Below, in pieces: positions 18,594 through 29,135 of a DNA stretch of 64,000 bases; the stretch's first letter is position 1; every line of letters begins with the position of its first letter. The stretch covers positions 806,001 through 870,000 of the forward strand of contig NZ_CP081153.1 of NCBI RefSeq assembly GCF_025140835.1. The letters run 5' to 3'. The notes beneath the pieces were generated by a model, which saw nothing but the letters and a program-made list of their open reading frames with translations, was not told where the DNA came from and ran no database searches. The translations under genes and the position numbers were made by a program. The DNA is from Aliiroseovarius sp. M344 (lineage in GTDB: Bacteria; Pseudomonadota; Alphaproteobacteria; Rhodobacterales; Rhodobacteraceae).

Positions 18594-19609
18594 TGCGGAT
18601 CGCGACCTATAATGTCGAGTGGTTCAATTCGCTGTTTGACGATGATGGGAACCCGCTTGTGGACGAGCAATGGTCTGGTCGCCACGACGTCACCCGTCGC
18701 GCGCAACTCAAAGCCGTGGGGATCGTTTTCAAACTGCTTGATGCGGACGCCATTATGGTGATCGAAGCGCCCGACCATAACAAACGTCGAAACACGATCA
18801 CGGCGCTTGAAAACTTTGCCGAACTGTTTGGTCTGCGCGCATGCAAGGCCATGATCGGCTTTTCCAACCACACCCAGCAAGAGATCGCACTGTTGTACGA
18901 TCCCAATGTGTTTTCCGCCCACCATGACCCGCTGGGAAGCGTGGACGGGATCGGCACGCCGCGCTTTGATACGACATTTCAGCTCGACGTTGACGTGGAT
19001 GCGTCACCCGAGCCCATCGAGTTTTCCAAACCACCGCTAGAGGTGCAACTGACCCATCGCGAGTCTGGAACCCAGCTGCGCCTGATTGGTGTGCACGTAA
19101 AATCCAAGGCACCACACGGTGCGCGTGGTCGTGCGGAAGTGATGCGCGTGGCGATTGAGAACCGCCGAAAGCAGATGGCGCAGTGTATCTGGATACGTCA
19201 CCGGGTGAACGAACATCTGGAAGCTGGCGACCCGCTGATCGTTCTGGGCGACTTCAACGATGGCCCCGGTCTGGATGTGTATGAGAAACTTTTCGGCCGT
19301 TCTGGCGTGGAGATCGTGATGGGCGAGGAAGATGCGATCGGCATGTTTGACCCTCATGCGCGGATGATCCTGACCCAAAAATCTGGGGCCAGACCTGCAA
19401 CATCACGGTTCTATATCGCAAAGCAGAAACGATATCTTCAGGCGTTGCTGGATTACATCATGGTTTCGCCAGATTTGGTCGCTAAGTCTCCTCAATGGCG
19501 TATCTGGCATCCGTTCGACGACCCGGAATGCTATCGCGCACCGGAACTGCGAGAGGCGCTGCTGACCGCGTCCGACCACTTCCCGGTGTCAATCGACTTT
19601 GACCTATAG
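18593..19609 (+). CDS. Endonuclease/exonuclease/phosphatase-family protein
   Basis: 338 residues with the EEP metal-dependent hydrolase motifs in order: IATYNVEWFN at the start, VIEAPDHNKR, IGVHVKSKAPHG, LGDFNDGPG and the catalytic SDHFPVSIDF at the C terminus. It has no signal peptide, so it is probably cytoplasmic. Family members cleave DNA, inositol phosphates or lipids; the substrate cannot be read from sequence. Translational coupling to the TerB-DnaJ gene suggests co-expression. Confidence 0.8.
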   Translation: MRIATYNVEWFNSLFDDDGNPLVDEQWSGRHDVTRRAQLKAVGIVFKLLDADAIMVIEAPDHNKRRNTITALENFAELFGLRACKAMIGFSNHTQQEIALLYDPNVFSAHHDPLGSVDGIGTPRFDTTFQLDVDVDASPEPIEFSKPPLEVQLTHRESGTQLRLIGVHVKSKAPHGARGRAEVMRVAIENRRKQMAQCIWIRHRVNEHLEAGDPLIVLGDFNDGPGLDVYEKLFGRSGVEIVMGEEDAIGMFDPHARMILTQKSGARPATSRFYIAKQKRYLQALLDYIMVSPDLVAKSPQWRIWHPFDDPECYRAPELREALLTASDHFPVSIDFDL

Positions 19610-19646
19610 TCTTCAAAACGCTGTTGGTCGCGCCTACATATGACCT

Positions 19647-19991
19647 ATGAAACAGATTGCGAAAACCGCTGCCGTGGCTGTATTAGCCGTTGCTTGCCTG
19701 TCCTCTCCGTTGTTGGCCGAGGGCGATGTGACACAGCCGTCTGACAACCCGGAACTGTCAGAAGGCGCTGAGCTTCTGAACCGAGGCTTTCAACTGCTGT
19801 TAGAGGGGCTGGCCAACGAAGTTGAGCCGATGGCAGACAAATGGGCCGAGGGTTGGGCTGAGTTGATCGAACGTTTCAGCGATATGAATGCTTACTATCC
19901 GCCCGAAACGCTACCTAACGGCGATATCATTATTAGGCGCCGCATCCCGCTTGCGCCGGACGACGCGCCACTTGGTGAAACTGACCTGTAA
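19647..19991 (+). CDS. Small periplasmic protein, unknown function
   Basis: 114 residues with a clear signal peptide (MKQIAKTAAVAVLAVACLSSPLLA, cleavage before EGD). The mature part has a helical Trp-rich stretch (DKWAEGWAELIERF) and a short C-terminal beta-like IIIRRRIPL. It resembles small AAA-less 'hypothetical periplasmic' proteins of Rhodobacteraceae; no function is known to me. It ends 26 bp before the convergent ppx gene. Confidence 0.7.
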   Translation: MKQIAKTAAVAVLAVACLSSPLLAEGDVTQPSDNPELSEGAELLNRGFQLLLEGLANEVEPMADKWAEGWAELIERFSDMNAYYPPETLPNGDIIIRRRIPLAPDDAPLGETDL

Positions 19992-20016
19992 CGCGCAAGG
20001 TTCAAACTGGTACGCA

Positions 20017-21555
20017 TTAGCGGCGCTTGACGATGCCTTCCGCCTCAAGCGCTTCGGCGAGGGTTTGGAACCGACCTTGCGCAACCTCTCCGAAAAGGTC
20101 CGAACCGTTATCATTCAACGTCAAAACAAGCTGACGTTTCTTTGGAAACCACGCCAGAGATCCAAGTTTGGTTGGGTCGTTCATTGTCAGCATGGCCCCA
20201 AATCGCATCGCTTTTCCCAGAACTTCGGCACGCATAATGCTTTTCTCAGGCAGAATTCCAAAAAGCGGCTCAAAGCGCGATCCTTCTCGCGCGTTTTTGT
20301 ACCGGTGCAGCAGGGCCAAGCCGAGGAAAACGCGTTCCTGATGGGTCAGGCCCCCTAGGTTCGCACGGGTTGCATTGTCAAAACACACTTCGTGCCGATA
20401 ATCGGGATGCGCGCGCCAGCTCACATCATGCAACAAACATGCGGCTTTGATAAGGCGAAGCTCGTTGGGTTTCGCTGCTTTGAACAGCGGCCGCAGGAAG
20501 GTGAACAGCTTCTTGCCAAAGCCCGGCATGCGGGCGTCCTTCTGTTCAGCGACGTAACACGCCTCGATCAAAGGGTCACGTTTGCGCAGGCGATTGGGCA
20601 TTTGTTCGTAAAGCAATCCCTCACGAATACCGTATGAACTGACGGCGATCTCTTTCGGGCGAAACTCGCGGACAAGGCGCTTCAAGACCTGCGCTGCTAT
20701 CGGCACCAGAGCCATCCGCGCTGATGAGGTGCCGGTGCGTTGGCGGACCTGTTCCAAGTCAACCTCGTCGATCCATTTTAGCGTGGTCGCCAGCGATCGT
20801 GGCGCCATGCGGTATTCGTGCAGAACTGTCAGTGGATAGCCGCGCCGCTCCATATCCAGACGGGCAATTGCCCGCCAGGAACCACCGACCAAGAACAGTC
20901 GCGGATGATCGGTGCCCATCTCCTCGGCCAGTTGCTTTACGACGCGTGAAATCTCGGCCTTAACGCCCTTTTTCCCACCTGGTATGCCCGCCAGCTTCAA
21001 CGGCCCAAGCGGCGAGGTTACACGCTTTCCGACTTGGCCTTGCGATATCGCGGCAAGCTCAAGGGAAGAGCCGCCAATGTCACACATAAGACCATTGGCC
21101 TCGGGCCAGCCCAAAAGAACTCCCTGCGCTGAAAAGCGGGCTTCTTCTTCGCCGTCAATGACATAAATGTCCAACCCGGTTTCGCGCAATACATCTGCGC
21201 AAAAGTCCTCCCCATCGCTGGCTTCGCGTACAGCCGCTGTGGCCACTGCAGAAAGGGGCGGCATGTTCATGCTGTCGGCAAGCGCTTGGAACCGCTTGAT
21301 TGCCGCCAAGGCGCGGATACGACCTTCTGGATGCAGCCGTCCTGTTTCCAGCAGGCCCGTCCCCAAGCCACACAGAATTTTTTCGTTGAAGAAATACGCC
21401 GGGCTACGCGCAGCCCCGTCAAAAACCACCAGACGAACCGAGTTGGAGCCGACATCCACGACACCGACGCGACTTAGCGCCCGGACAGATGGGTCATTGA
21501 ACAGCGGACGTCCAAAGGGACCCCAATCTTCACCGGTCTCGCCGCGTCCGTCCAT
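20017..21555 (-). CDS. ppx: Exopolyphosphatase (Ppx/GppA family)
   Basis: Hydrolyses terminal phosphate from polyphosphate, or pppGpp. The start ATG at 21555 is preferred because it follows AGGGGACAATCG; an ATG at 21609 would overlap ppk1 by four bases. The 512-residue protein opens with GVVDVGSNSVRLVVFD, the phosphate-1 loop of the ASKHA fold, has ATAAVREASDGEDF and CDIGGSSLELA (phosphate-2), and carries a C-terminal HD-like helical domain with LHDVSWRAHPDYRHE. It is immediately downstream of ppk1, a common synthesis/degradation pair. Confidence 0.92.
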   Translation of the reverse strand: MDGRGETGEDWGPFGRPLFNDPSVRALSRVGVVDVGSNSVRLVVFDGAARSPAYFFNEKILCGLGTGLLETGRLHPEGRIRALAAIKRFQALADSMNMPPLSAVATAAVREASDGEDFCADVLRETGLDIYVIDGEEEARFSAQGVLLGWPEANGLMCDIGGSSLELAAISQGQVGKRVTSPLGPLKLAGIPGGKKGVKAEISRVVKQLAEEMGTDHPRLFLVGGSWRAIARLDMERRGYPLTVLHEYRMAPRSLATTLKWIDEVDLEQVRQRTGTSSARMALVPIAAQVLKRLVREFRPKEIAVSSYGIREGLLYEQMPNRLRKRDPLIEACYVAEQKDARMPGFGKKLFTFLRPLFKAAKPNELRLIKAACLLHDVSWRAHPDYRHEVCFDNATRANLGGLTHQERVFLGLALLHRYKNAREGSRFEPLFGILPEKSIMRAEVLGKAMRFGAMLTMNDPTKLGSLAWFPKKRQLVLTLNDNGSDLFGEVAQGRFQTLAEALEAEGIVKRR

Positions 21556-21605
21556 CGATTGTCCCCTATCTGGTGATGCTATTTTAGCCGGGCGGCCGAC
21601 TGCGA

Positions 21606-23804
21606 TCAATCTTGTGAATGCGCAAGTTCCGGTACGTCAGACGCACCTGCTGACCCGCGTCCTGAAAGGGACGGGTTTTCCATGAAGAACCGATGACAAT
21701 TGAATGGGTGGTCAACGGATGTCAGGTCGGCACGCTGAAAGCTTCCATCAGGCTGCATCACCCAACTTTGAGCAACATCAGCCAGATTTGCGGCCATCAC
21801 CTGACTGACGATCTGGGCTTTGACAGTGGGGTTCTGAATTTCGACCAAGGTCTCAACGCGGCGGTTCAGGTTGCGGCCCATCCAATCGGCAGACGACATG
21901 TAAACACGCGATTTTTTAGAGGGCAGACCATAGCCGTTGCCAAAACAGACAATGCGCGAATGCTCAAGGAAGCGACCAACGATCGACTTTACCCGGATGT
22001 TCTCGGACAGGCCTTTGATGCCGGGGCGCAAGCCGCAGATGCCACGAACGACAAGGCTGATCTTCACACCGGCTTGCGATGCGTCGTAAAGGGCGTCGAT
22101 GACGTCCGGTTCGACCAATGAATTCATTTTGGCCCAGATTTCCGCGGGCTTGCCCTCCTTCGCGAATGCCGCTTCCGCCTTGATACGTGCAATCAATGTC
22201 GACTTCAGATCCAATGGGGAAATGGAAAGGTTCTCAAGGGACTGAGGCTCCGCATACCCAGACAGATAGTTAAATACCCGCGTCGCATCCCGGCCAAGGG
22301 CCGGGTCGCAGGTGAACAAACTGAGGTCGGTGTAGATGCGCGCCGTAATGGGGTGGTAGTTGCCGGTGCCATAATGAGTATAGGTCACCAATTCGTCCCC
22401 TTCACGCCGGACAACGGTCGAGATTTTTGCGTGAGTTTTGTAGTTGATGAACCCATACACCACATGCGCGCCCGCACGTTCCAGTCGACGTGACTGACGA
22501 ATATTCGCAGCTTCATCAAAACGGGCTTTCAGCTCAACCAACGCGGTTACAGATTTCCCGTCCTCTGCAGCCTCACACAGTTCGGTGACAATCGGACTGT
22601 CAAGAGAGGTGCGGTATAGCGTTTGCTTGATTGCGACCACATTGGGATCGCGTGCAGCCTGATGCAGGAACCGAACGACCATATCGAAGGTTTCATAGGG
22701 ATGATGCAGCAACATGTCTTTCTGGCGGATTGCCGAAAACATGTCGCCGTCGTGATCCTGCACCCGCTCCGGTATGCGGGGCGAGAAGCTGGGCCAAAGT
22801 AGATCAGGCAAATCTTTCAGGACAAGCTGGTCCAGATCAGCCATGCCAATCATCCCATCGACCTCGACTATCTCATCATCCGAGACTTTCAACTCGCGCG
22901 TAATCATCGACAGCAGACCTGACGGTGCACCTTTGGTAATCTTCATGCGCACTACCTCGCCGCGGCGGCGGCGTTTGAGGGCGGTTTCGAATTCGCGCAC
23001 AAGGTCTTCGGCTTCGTCTTCAACTTCCAGGTCACTGTCGCGCAAGATACGGAAGGCACAGGAACCTTTTTCTGCATATCCGGGGAACAGCGATCCAAGA
23101 TGCTCGAGCAGCAAATCTTCCAGCGGCAGGAATCGGAATTGACCCTCTTCCGCCGGAAGCGGCACGAACCGATCAATCTGCTGCGGAATGGGAAGCAGTG
23201 CCTGCAGTTTCTGTTTGTCCGATTTGCGCTCCAACTGAAGGGCCAGCGTGTGGCCGGTGTTCGGGATGAATGGGAACGGATGGGCAGGGTCAATGGCCAA
23301 TGGCGATAGAACAGGAAAGACCTGAGTAAGAAACACGTGATCCAAATGGGCGTGGTCGGCATCTGTCAAATCTTCACGCCGACAGATGATGATACCATTT
23401 TCCTGCATCTCGACCGACAAATTCTCAAACACCCCTTGTTGATGGGCCATAAGAGCACGGGCATCAGAGTTGATCAGTTTCAACTGTTCGGCGGGGTTCA
23501 GGCCGTCGGCAGCAGGTGTTGTAACCCCCTCGCGCACCAGTTCACGAAGACCGGCCACGCGGACGGTGTAAAACTCGTCCAAGTTGGCGGCTGAAATCGA
23601 CAAGAACCGCAAACGTTCCAGCAAGGGGACGCGAGGGTTTTCGGCTTCCTCAAGTACGCGCCAGTTAAAACCGAGCCAGCTGAGTTCACGGTTAAAGAAC
23701 CGCCGGGGCCCTTCGTACTCTTCAGTAGGAAGAGTTTGCGCGGCAGGAAAGCCCGAAGCAAGGAAATCAGCGAGCGGAATTTGGGGTGTATTTGTCTTGT
23801 TCAT
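21606..23804 (-). CDS. ppk1: Polyphosphate kinase
   Basis: 732 residues, normal for PPK1. It reversibly transfers the ATP gamma-phosphate to polyphosphate. Domains in order are the N domain ([19 protein letters not shown]), a head domain, and two phospholipase-D-like catalytic domains. The catalytic histidine region THYGTGNYH (His477-His484) is intact, followed by [12 protein letters not shown] later [13 protein letters not shown] matches the second catalytic domain. It is transcribed toward ppx, with hdaA 42 bp upstream on the same strand. Confidence 0.96.
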   Translation of the reverse strand: MNKTNTPQIPLADFLASGFPAAQTLPTEEYEGPRRFFNRELSWLGFNWRVLEEAENPRVPLLERLRFLSISAANLDEFYTVRVAGLRELVREGVTTPAADGLNPAEQLKLINSDARALMAHQQGVFENLSVEMQENGIIICRREDLTDADHAHLDHVFLTQVFPVLSPLAIDPAHPFPFIPNTGHTLALQLERKSDKQKLQALLPIPQQIDRFVPLPAEEGQFRFLPLEDLLLEHLGSLFPGYAEKGSCAFRILRDSDLEVEDEAEDLVREFETALKRRRRGEVVRMKITKGAPSGLLSMITRELKVSDDEIVEVDGMIGMADLDQLVLKDLPDLLWPSFSPRIPERVQDHDGDMFSAIRQKDMLLHHPYETFDMVVRFLHQAARDPNVVAIKQTLYRTSLDSPIVTELCEAAEDGKSVTALVELKARFDEAANIRQSRRLERAGAHVVYGFINYKTHAKISTVVRREGDELVTYTHYGTGNYHPITARIYTDLSLFTCDPALGRDATRVFNYLSGYAEPQSLENLSISPLDLKSTLIARIKAEAAFAKEGKPAEIWAKMNSLVEPDVIDALYDASQAGVKISLVVRGICGLRPGIKGLSENIRVKSIVGRFLEHSRIVCFGNGYGLPSKKSRVYMSSADWMGRNLNRRVETLVEIQNPTVKAQIVSQVMAANLADVAQSWVMQPDGSFQRADLTSVDHPFNCHRFFMENPSLSGRGSAGASDVPELAHSQD

Positions 23805-23845
23805 AACAGCACTCTATCACTCTTCTTTGCGACGGGAAGGTGACG

Positions 23846-24529
23846 TTATGTCCCTGTTCCGAAATCTTTGTTCAGTATGCGCGCGGCAAGTGCGCGGGTT
23901 AACGGACGGCCTTCCGAAAGAGCCGCGTGGTCCAATTGTGCGACCAGTTTTGCAGCGGCAGCAAGAGACCGACCCATGCGCGGCAAAACATAGTCGATGA
24001 GGTTGGCAGGAACTGCGATCTGCCGGTCATCAAAAAGTTTGACCAGAACGGCAGACAGCAGCAGGTCATCTGGTGCGTCCAGGTGGGCAATCGTGGTGCC
24101 CTCCATTCGGCTTTTCAGATCGGGCAAGTGTATGCCCCAACGCGATGGCGCGGCATTCGCTGTGATCAACAGTGCGCCGCCTTCGGCCAGAACCAGATTG
24201 TGCAAGTGGAACAACGCGGTTTCTGCCACTTTGTCGCCAGCGACTTGTTCAGCATCTTCAACAGCAACTGACTGTCCTGCGAATGTCTGGATGTCTAGGT
24301 CAGCAAGAGCGCTCGCATCAATTATCCGGGCGGCGCTCTGACCTGCCCAAACATGGGTCAGGTGGGTTTTTCCTGTGCTCTGCGCGCCGACCAGGACCAG
24401 TTTGCGGTTGGGCCAATTCTGCCAACCCTCGATGGCGGCCATCGCCGCAGCATTTGACGACGTGACCAAAAAATCATCCAGACCCTGCGCCGCGTGCGCA
24501 GGCAGGTCGAAGGTCAATTGTTCGGCCAT
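23846..24529 (-). CDS. hdaA: DnaA-related regulatory inactivator of DnaA
   Basis: 227 residues, AAA+ module without the DnaA C-terminal DNA-binding domain, as in alphaproteobacterial HdaA. It has a Walker A-like loop GAQSTGKTHLTH and a Walker B-like VAVEDAEQV in place of the DnaA DD. Bound to the sliding clamp it stimulates ATP hydrolysis on DnaA to restrain re-initiation; the N-terminal QLTFDLP matches the clamp-binding QL-x-L/F-P motif. Its start overlaps the upstream permease stop by one base (TAATG), so the two are translationally coupled. Confidence 0.9.
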   Translation of the reverse strand: MAEQLTFDLPAHAAQGLDDFLVTSSNAAAMAAIEGWQNWPNRKLVLVGAQSTGKTHLTHVWAGQSAARIIDASALADLDIQTFAGQSVAVEDAEQVAGDKVAETALFHLHNLVLAEGGALLITANAAPSRWGIHLPDLKSRMEGTTIAHLDAPDDLLLSAVLVKLFDDRQIAVPANLIDYVLPRMGRSLAAAAKLVAQLDHAALSEGRPLTRALAARILNKDFGTGT

Positions 24530-25614
24530 TACTCGGGGTCGCTTTCGTCATTGATTGGCCGGCCTGCGAGGCCCTGATAAAGCCGCCCCTCCTGGTATCG
24601 TTCGATAAAGAACCGCGCAACCACACCCAGCGATGCGGCAACGGGCACCGCAACAAGCATGCCGACGAAGCCAAACAAATAGCCGAAAACTGACAGCGCG
24701 AACATCAACCAGACCGGGTGCAGCCCGACGGAACTGCCAACCAGCTTAGGTGTCAGGATGTTTCCTTCGAAGAATTGCCCGACAAGGAAGATCACCGCGA
24801 CAGCCCCAAGGCTCCACCAGTCGCCCCAGAACTGGAATAGCCCAAGGCCGATGGCCAATGCGCCCCCGACAAGAGCGCCGACATAGGGAATAAAGGTGAT
24901 CAGCCCGGCGATGAACCCGACGACCAGCCCGAATTGCAGGCCGACCAACATCAGAGAAACGGCATAATATGTGCCAAGAACGATGCAAACTGAACCTTGC
25001 CCACGGATGAAACTTGCCAGCGTGCGGTCGATATCGGACGCGATCTGGCGGATGGCCGGGCGGTGGTCAAGTGGCAATAGGATATCGATCTTTGCGACCA
25101 TCCGGTCCCAGTCAAGCAGCATGTAAAAGGCCACGACGGGGGTTACGACCAGCAGGATGACAATGTTGAGCACTCCCATAGCCGAGCTCAGAAGCGTGCC
25201 CACAAGTTCCCCACCCTTGCTTTGGATGGTTTGCCCAAGGCTTTCCAGCGATTGGCGCAGTGTAGAGTTTTCGTCCATCAGTGACGGGAAGTTTTCGGTC
25301 AGAAAACCCTGCAACTGACGAAACAGGTCCGGTGCTGCATTGGCCAGCGCAAGCGCTTGCGAGACAAGGGTCGGAACCACGAGCAAGATCGCGATGACGA
25401 AAAGCAGAATGGCCAAAACAGAGATGATGACGGTCGACACCACCCGAGAAAGCCCCATATTTTCAAGGCGGTCTGCAATTGGGTCAAGGAAGTAGGCGAT
25501 CGCGCCGCCCAGGATGAATGGCATGATAACGTCACCCAGATACCAAAGGGCCAGCGCTGACAGCGCGATAGCAATGGACCAGTATTTGGCTTGAGTCTGA
25601 ACGGGTAAGGCCAT
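24529..25614 (-). CDS. AI-2E-family (PerM-like) transporter
   Basis: 361 residues with about eight hydrophobic segments in the typical pattern of AI-2 exporter/PerM family proteins: paired N-terminal TMs, a soluble amphipathic region (residues about 90-140) and a C-terminal group with FIPYVGALVGG, KLVGSSVGLHPVW and a C-terminal LVAVPVAAS. AAGGAAC lies before the ATG. The family includes an AI-2 exporter and Na+/H+ antiporters, so the transported substrate is not assigned. The pairing with hdaA is recurrent in alphaproteobacteria. Confidence 0.85.
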   Translation of the reverse strand: MALPVQTQAKYWSIAIALSALALWYLGDVIMPFILGGAIAYFLDPIADRLENMGLSRVVSTVIISVLAILLFVIAILLVVPTLVSQALALANAAPDLFRQLQGFLTENFPSLMDENSTLRQSLESLGQTIQSKGGELVGTLLSSAMGVLNIVILLVVTPVVAFYMLLDWDRMVAKIDILLPLDHRPAIRQIASDIDRTLASFIRGQGSVCIVLGTYYAVSLMLVGLQFGLVVGFIAGLITFIPYVGALVGGALAIGLGLFQFWGDWWSLGAVAVIFLVGQFFEGNILTPKLVGSSVGLHPVWLMFALSVFGYLFGFVGMLVAVPVAASLGVVARFFIERYQEGRLYQGLAGRPINDESDPE

Positions 25615-25786
25615 GGGGGTTCCTTATTGTGCTGGTTCCTATGTCGCCCAGCTTTGACGGCTTTTCAAGGGTTGGTGATATGTGGTCACAAGCTGCGGAG
25701 GCGCGACTTTTGCCCTTGTCCATGTCGGCGTCAGGGTGAATGATGGCCAGTGTTGAAACTTTTCCGGCGTTTCGAAGGGAAAACAA

Positions 25787-25975
25787 ATGCGCATTATCGT
25801 TGCAAGCAGTCTGATCTGTGCATTGCTTGCCGGCTGCACAGGCCATCAATACGAACCAAGAAAGCCGGGCGTCAGCTATTCCGGTGAGGCAGGGCTTGGC
25901 GTTGTCTACAAAGACGGCAAGGTCACACCGGATCAAACAACAAAACTTACGATCAGTGTCGGCGGTTCGATCTAG
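25787..25975 (+). CDS. Small lipoprotein
   Basis: 62 residues. The signal peptide MRIIVASSLICALLAGC carries the lipobox LLAGC (Cys17). The mature peptide of about 45 residues ends in a beta-like TTKLTISVGGSI. A GGGAAAAC stretch precedes the ATG. No family recognised. A short hairpin with TTTT (26034-26051) follows. Confidence 0.7.
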   Translation: MRIIVASSLICALLAGCTGHQYEPRKPGVSYSGEAGLGVVYKDGKVTPDQTTKLTISVGGSI

Positions 25976-26033
25976 GGCGTAAGCTGAGCATGCCAAGCCG
26001 CGTTGCCTGCTGGTAACCCACTTGAAATCTTAC

Positions 26034-26051
26034 AGCCTTTGGCAGGCTTTT
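26034..26051 (+). terminator. Weak hairpin terminator
   Basis: AGCCT (26034-26038) pairs with AGGCT (26044-26048) around TTGGC, followed by TTT. Short stem, so only a tentative terminator of the small lipoprotein gene. The rest of the 25976-26159 gap shows no gene. Confidence 0.45.
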
Positions 26052-26159
26052 AAGCGCCAATCCACGGGAAACCGGGTCGTCGCCTCATTGCATGATTGCT
26101 CCGCCTGCCATGATGTCATAGACCGCTTGGGAAGTTTTCGCGTTTGAACAGAGGTCCAC

Positions 26160-27512
26160 ATGCGCCTGTCCCGCTATTTCCTGCCTGTGCTGAAAGAAAC
26201 CCCATCCGAGGCCCAGATCGTTTCGCACCGTTACATGTTGCGTGCTGGTATGATTAAACAGCAATCCGCTGGCATCTATTCCTGGCTGCCGCTGGGCTTC
26301 AAGGTGTTGCGCAAGATCGAAAATATCGTCCACGAGGAACAGATGCGCGCGGGTCATATCCCGATGCAAATGCCGACCATCCAATCGGCGGACCTATGGC
26401 GCGAAAGCGGTCGTTATGACGGCTATGGCGAAGAAATGTTGCGGATGCAGGACCGTCATGGACGCGACATGCTTTTCTCGCCGACCGCGGAAGAAATGAT
26501 CACCGATATTTTCCGTGCGCATGTCAATTCGTATAAAGACCTGCCGCTGACGCTCTATCAAATCCAGTGGAAATTCCGCGATGAAATTCGCCCGCGGTTT
26601 GGCGTTATGCGCGGTCGCGAATTCTATATGAAAGACGGCTACAATTTCGACCTGACGAAAGAGGACGCGCTGCACGCCTATAATCGTCATCTGGTCAGCT
26701 ATTTGCGCACCTACGAGCGCATGGGGCTGCAAGCGATCCCGATGCGCGCGGACTCCGGCCCAATCGGTGGCGACTACACGCATGAATTCCTTGTGCTGGC
26801 AGACACCGGCGAAAGCGAAGTGTTTTATGACAGTGAAGTCACGGACCTGACGTTCGGTGACCGCGACATCGACTTTGATAACGTGGCGCAGTGTCAGGGC
26901 GTCATGGATGAATTCACCTCGCGATATGCCCGCACGGATGAAACGCATAATGCGGCAGAGTTTGACAAGGTGCCCGAAGAACGCCGCCGCGTGGCGCGCG
27001 GGATCGAGGTTGGCCAGATTTTCTATTTCGGTACGACCTATTCGGACAAGCTGGGCGCGACGGTGGTTGATAAAGACCAGAAACAGGTGCCGGTTCATAT
27101 GGGTTCGCACGGAATTGGCGTCAGCCGCCTATTGGGCGCGATCATTGAAGCCAGCCATGATGACAAAGGCATCATCTGGCCCGAAGGCGTGACACCTTTC
27201 CATTGTGGGATCGTCAACCTGAAGCAGGGCGATGACGAGGCGGACGCGGCTTGCGAGTCACTTTACGAGCAACTGACCAATGCTGGGTTGGAACCGCTTT
27301 ATGATGACCGCAACGAACGGGCAGGCGGCAAGTTCGCGACGATGGACCTGATCGGTCTGCCGTGGCGCATCACTGTCGGACCGCGCGGGTTGAAAAACGG
27401 CGTGGTCGAATTGACCTCGCGCAAGACCGGCGAAAGCGAAGAGCTGTCGCCCGAGGCCGCGATCGCAAAGGTAGTCGATATCTTTAAGCCGCACCATGTG
27501 CGCGGGCTCTAG
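26160..27512 (+). CDS. proS: Prolyl-tRNA synthetase
   Basis: Charges tRNA-Pro. 450 residues with class II aaRS motifs: motif 1 [19 protein letters not shown], motif 2 [22 protein letters not shown] and motif 3 [13 protein letters not shown]. The short length with no large editing insertion between motifs 2 and 3 matches the alphaproteobacterial bacterial-type ProS. The anticodon-binding domain begins around residue 345 with [10 protein letters not shown]. The ATG at 26160 follows GAGGTCCAC. A hairpin closes the gene. Confidence 0.96.
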   Translation: MRLSRYFLPVLKETPSEAQIVSHRYMLRAGMIKQQSAGIYSWLPLGFKVLRKIENIVHEEQMRAGHIPMQMPTIQSADLWRESGRYDGYGEEMLRMQDRHGRDMLFSPTAEEMITDIFRAHVNSYKDLPLTLYQIQWKFRDEIRPRFGVMRGREFYMKDGYNFDLTKEDALHAYNRHLVSYLRTYERMGLQAIPMRADSGPIGGDYTHEFLVLADTGESEVFYDSEVTDLTFGDRDIDFDNVAQCQGVMDEFTSRYARTDETHNAAEFDKVPEERRRVARGIEVGQIFYFGTTYSDKLGATVVDKDQKQVPVHMGSHGIGVSRLLGAIIEASHDDKGIIWPEGVTPFHCGIVNLKQGDDEADAACESLYEQLTNAGLEPLYDDRNERAGGKFATMDLIGLPWRITVGPRGLKNGVVELTSRKTGESEELSPEAAIAKVVDIFKPHHVRGL

Positions 27513-27534
27513 GTCCAACAGCTAAACTTGACCA

Positions 27535-27562
27535 AACGGCGCGCCCCGCAGCGCGCCGTTCT
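27535..27562 (+). terminator. Hairpin terminator of proS
   Basis: AACGGCGCGC (27535-27544) pairs with GCGCGCCGTT (27551-27560) around a 6-base loop. Only CTT follows, so a strong stem with a short T-tract. Confidence 0.6.
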
Positions 27563-27652
27563 TGGTTGAGGTCACGGGTATACGGCTCCCCTTGACCTCG
27601 ACAGGTCTCTTTGTGAAGCTGCTGGAAAAGAACAAACGAGCGGGTGACGCAG

Positions 27653-28141
27653 ATGATCCGAGCATTGGCGATGGTTGGCGGGCTTTCAGGGGCAGTGGCG
27701 TTCAGCCAATTCCCCGAGTTTTCGCAGCAGTATATGCAGCGCCTTGCGGGTGCGCGCACAGAGTTGAAAGTGGTCACAACAGGGTTTGACCTGACCGCAC
27801 AGGCGGCAGGATACACCCGAGATCAAGCGCTTGACCAAATGGGCGGCTCCGACTTCCAGAACAACCTGCGCAATCAGATGAAAGTCAATTTCGCACGCTT
27901 CGACCGTCTGGACGCAGCACATACTGCGTTGAAAGGCACAGAGCCATTGGCGCGGCTGGCCAAGGTCTGGCATTTTCGCGATACCGATCTCGTCAAACGA
28001 ACATGGGAAGATTATCGACCGGCCATACCGGTCACCGCAGACGGTCTGCTGTGCGCCGGGATCGGTTTTGTGGGGGGCTGGCTGTTGGTGTCCCTAATAC
28101 TGGGCGCGTTCCTGCGCCCATTCCGCCGCAAAGCCTACTAA
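27653..28141 (+). CDS. DUF2937-like membrane protein
   Basis: 162 residues from the ATG at 27653; a GTG at 27644 would add three residues. It has an N-terminal hydrophobic segment (ALAMVGGLSGAVAF) and a C-terminal one (GLLCAGIGFVGGWLLVSLILGAFL), separated by a helical soluble region starting FSQQYMQRLAGA. This is the DUF2937 pattern of a two-TM inner-membrane protein with a periplasmic middle. Function unknown. It stands alone between proS and the outer-membrane protein gene. Confidence 0.75.
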   Translation: MIRALAMVGGLSGAVAFSQFPEFSQQYMQRLAGARTELKVVTTGFDLTAQAAGYTRDQALDQMGGSDFQNNLRNQMKVNFARFDRLDAAHTALKGTEPLARLAKVWHFRDTDLVKRTWEDYRPAIPVTADGLLCAGIGFVGGWLLVSLILGAFLRPFRRKAY

Positions 28142-28182
28142 GCCCTGCGGGTAAGGTCGGCGGTCGCGTTGACGTTAGCCGT

Positions 28183-28905
28183 TCAGAAGCGTAAATTCAG
28201 ACCCACTTTGACCGAGTGAAACAACGGTGTCGCAAGCGTGCTGTTGCCCAACCCGTCTGAAAGCGAATTCTTACCGTAGTTCTGGTATTCATACTCGCCC
28301 GTGACCGACAAGCGCTCTGTCAGCGGTTGCTCGATCCCGAACCCCAAGATGTATCCATTGCTGCTGTAGGTCTCGTCGATTGCCAAAGCTCCGGCCGATC
28401 CGGACCCGACAACGCTATAGTCAAATTCAGCGCGCGACAGGCCGACGGTTCCGTACACAACTGAGTTTAGAACGGGCCAAACGTAGCCAGCTTTCAAGCG
28501 AAGAGACAGCGCGTTGTTCAGCTTTGTGGTTCCACTATAGCCGCTTGAGGAAAAGGTATCTTCGATTTTCCCACCTTCGACAGCGATCTCTGGGCCGATA
28601 ACCCAACGGTTCAGTTGCCAACGATAACCAGCGCGCAAACTGCCTGCCCAGCCACTACTATCATATTTCCCCAGCAGAAGGCTCGAGCCACCAGTCTGGG
28701 TAATGCCAATTCGATCGCCGCCACTAAAACTGTAACCAAGAGTGGCACCAACATAAGGCCCTTCCCAAAAGGGTGACCGATCTTCGTCAATCACTTCGAC
28801 CGGCGCGTCTGTTGTCTGGTCGGACAAGTTGCCAGCGATAGCAGCTTCTGACACCAACAGCAAAGAGAGGCATGTTAAGACTTTTCGAGCGCCAAATTGG
28901 GCCAT
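28183..28905 (-). CDS. Outer-membrane beta-barrel protein
   Basis: 240 residues with a signal peptide (to about AIAG-N), then an Omp25/OmpW-like eight-strand barrel pattern: WEGPYVGATLGYSFSG at the start, alternating hydrophobic strands such as WAGSLRAGYRWQLN and LSLRLKAGYVWPV, and a C-terminal VKVGLNLRF ending in Phe, as required for BAM recognition. No ligand or specific function can be inferred. A 230-bp AT-richer gap upstream probably holds its promoter. Confidence 0.85.
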   Translation of the reverse strand: MAQFGARKVLTCLSLLLVSEAAIAGNLSDQTTDAPVEVIDEDRSPFWEGPYVGATLGYSFSGGDRIGITQTGGSSLLLGKYDSSGWAGSLRAGYRWQLNRWVIGPEIAVEGGKIEDTFSSSGYSGTTKLNNALSLRLKAGYVWPVLNSVVYGTVGLSRAEFDYSVVGSGSAGALAIDETYSSNGYILGFGIEQPLTERLSVTGEYEYQNYGKNSLSDGLGNSTLATPLFHSVKVGLNLRF

Positions 28906-29135
28906 TACACAGATCCACTACCTTAAAAGCGAGATTGATTTTTATTAACCACAAAACTTAGGGCATGGAACACTTTTCTGGGTCATATCTAGTGCTGTGC
29001 CGCCTAAGTTATCGGCAAAACCCTGAGACTACTGATACCGCCTTTTTAAAGTTTCCACCTTCATTGCCATATGGACAACCTAGACGACAAGAGCCTCCGG
29101 CTGCAGGTGCCTGAAAACCAAATGCTGCAAGTGTG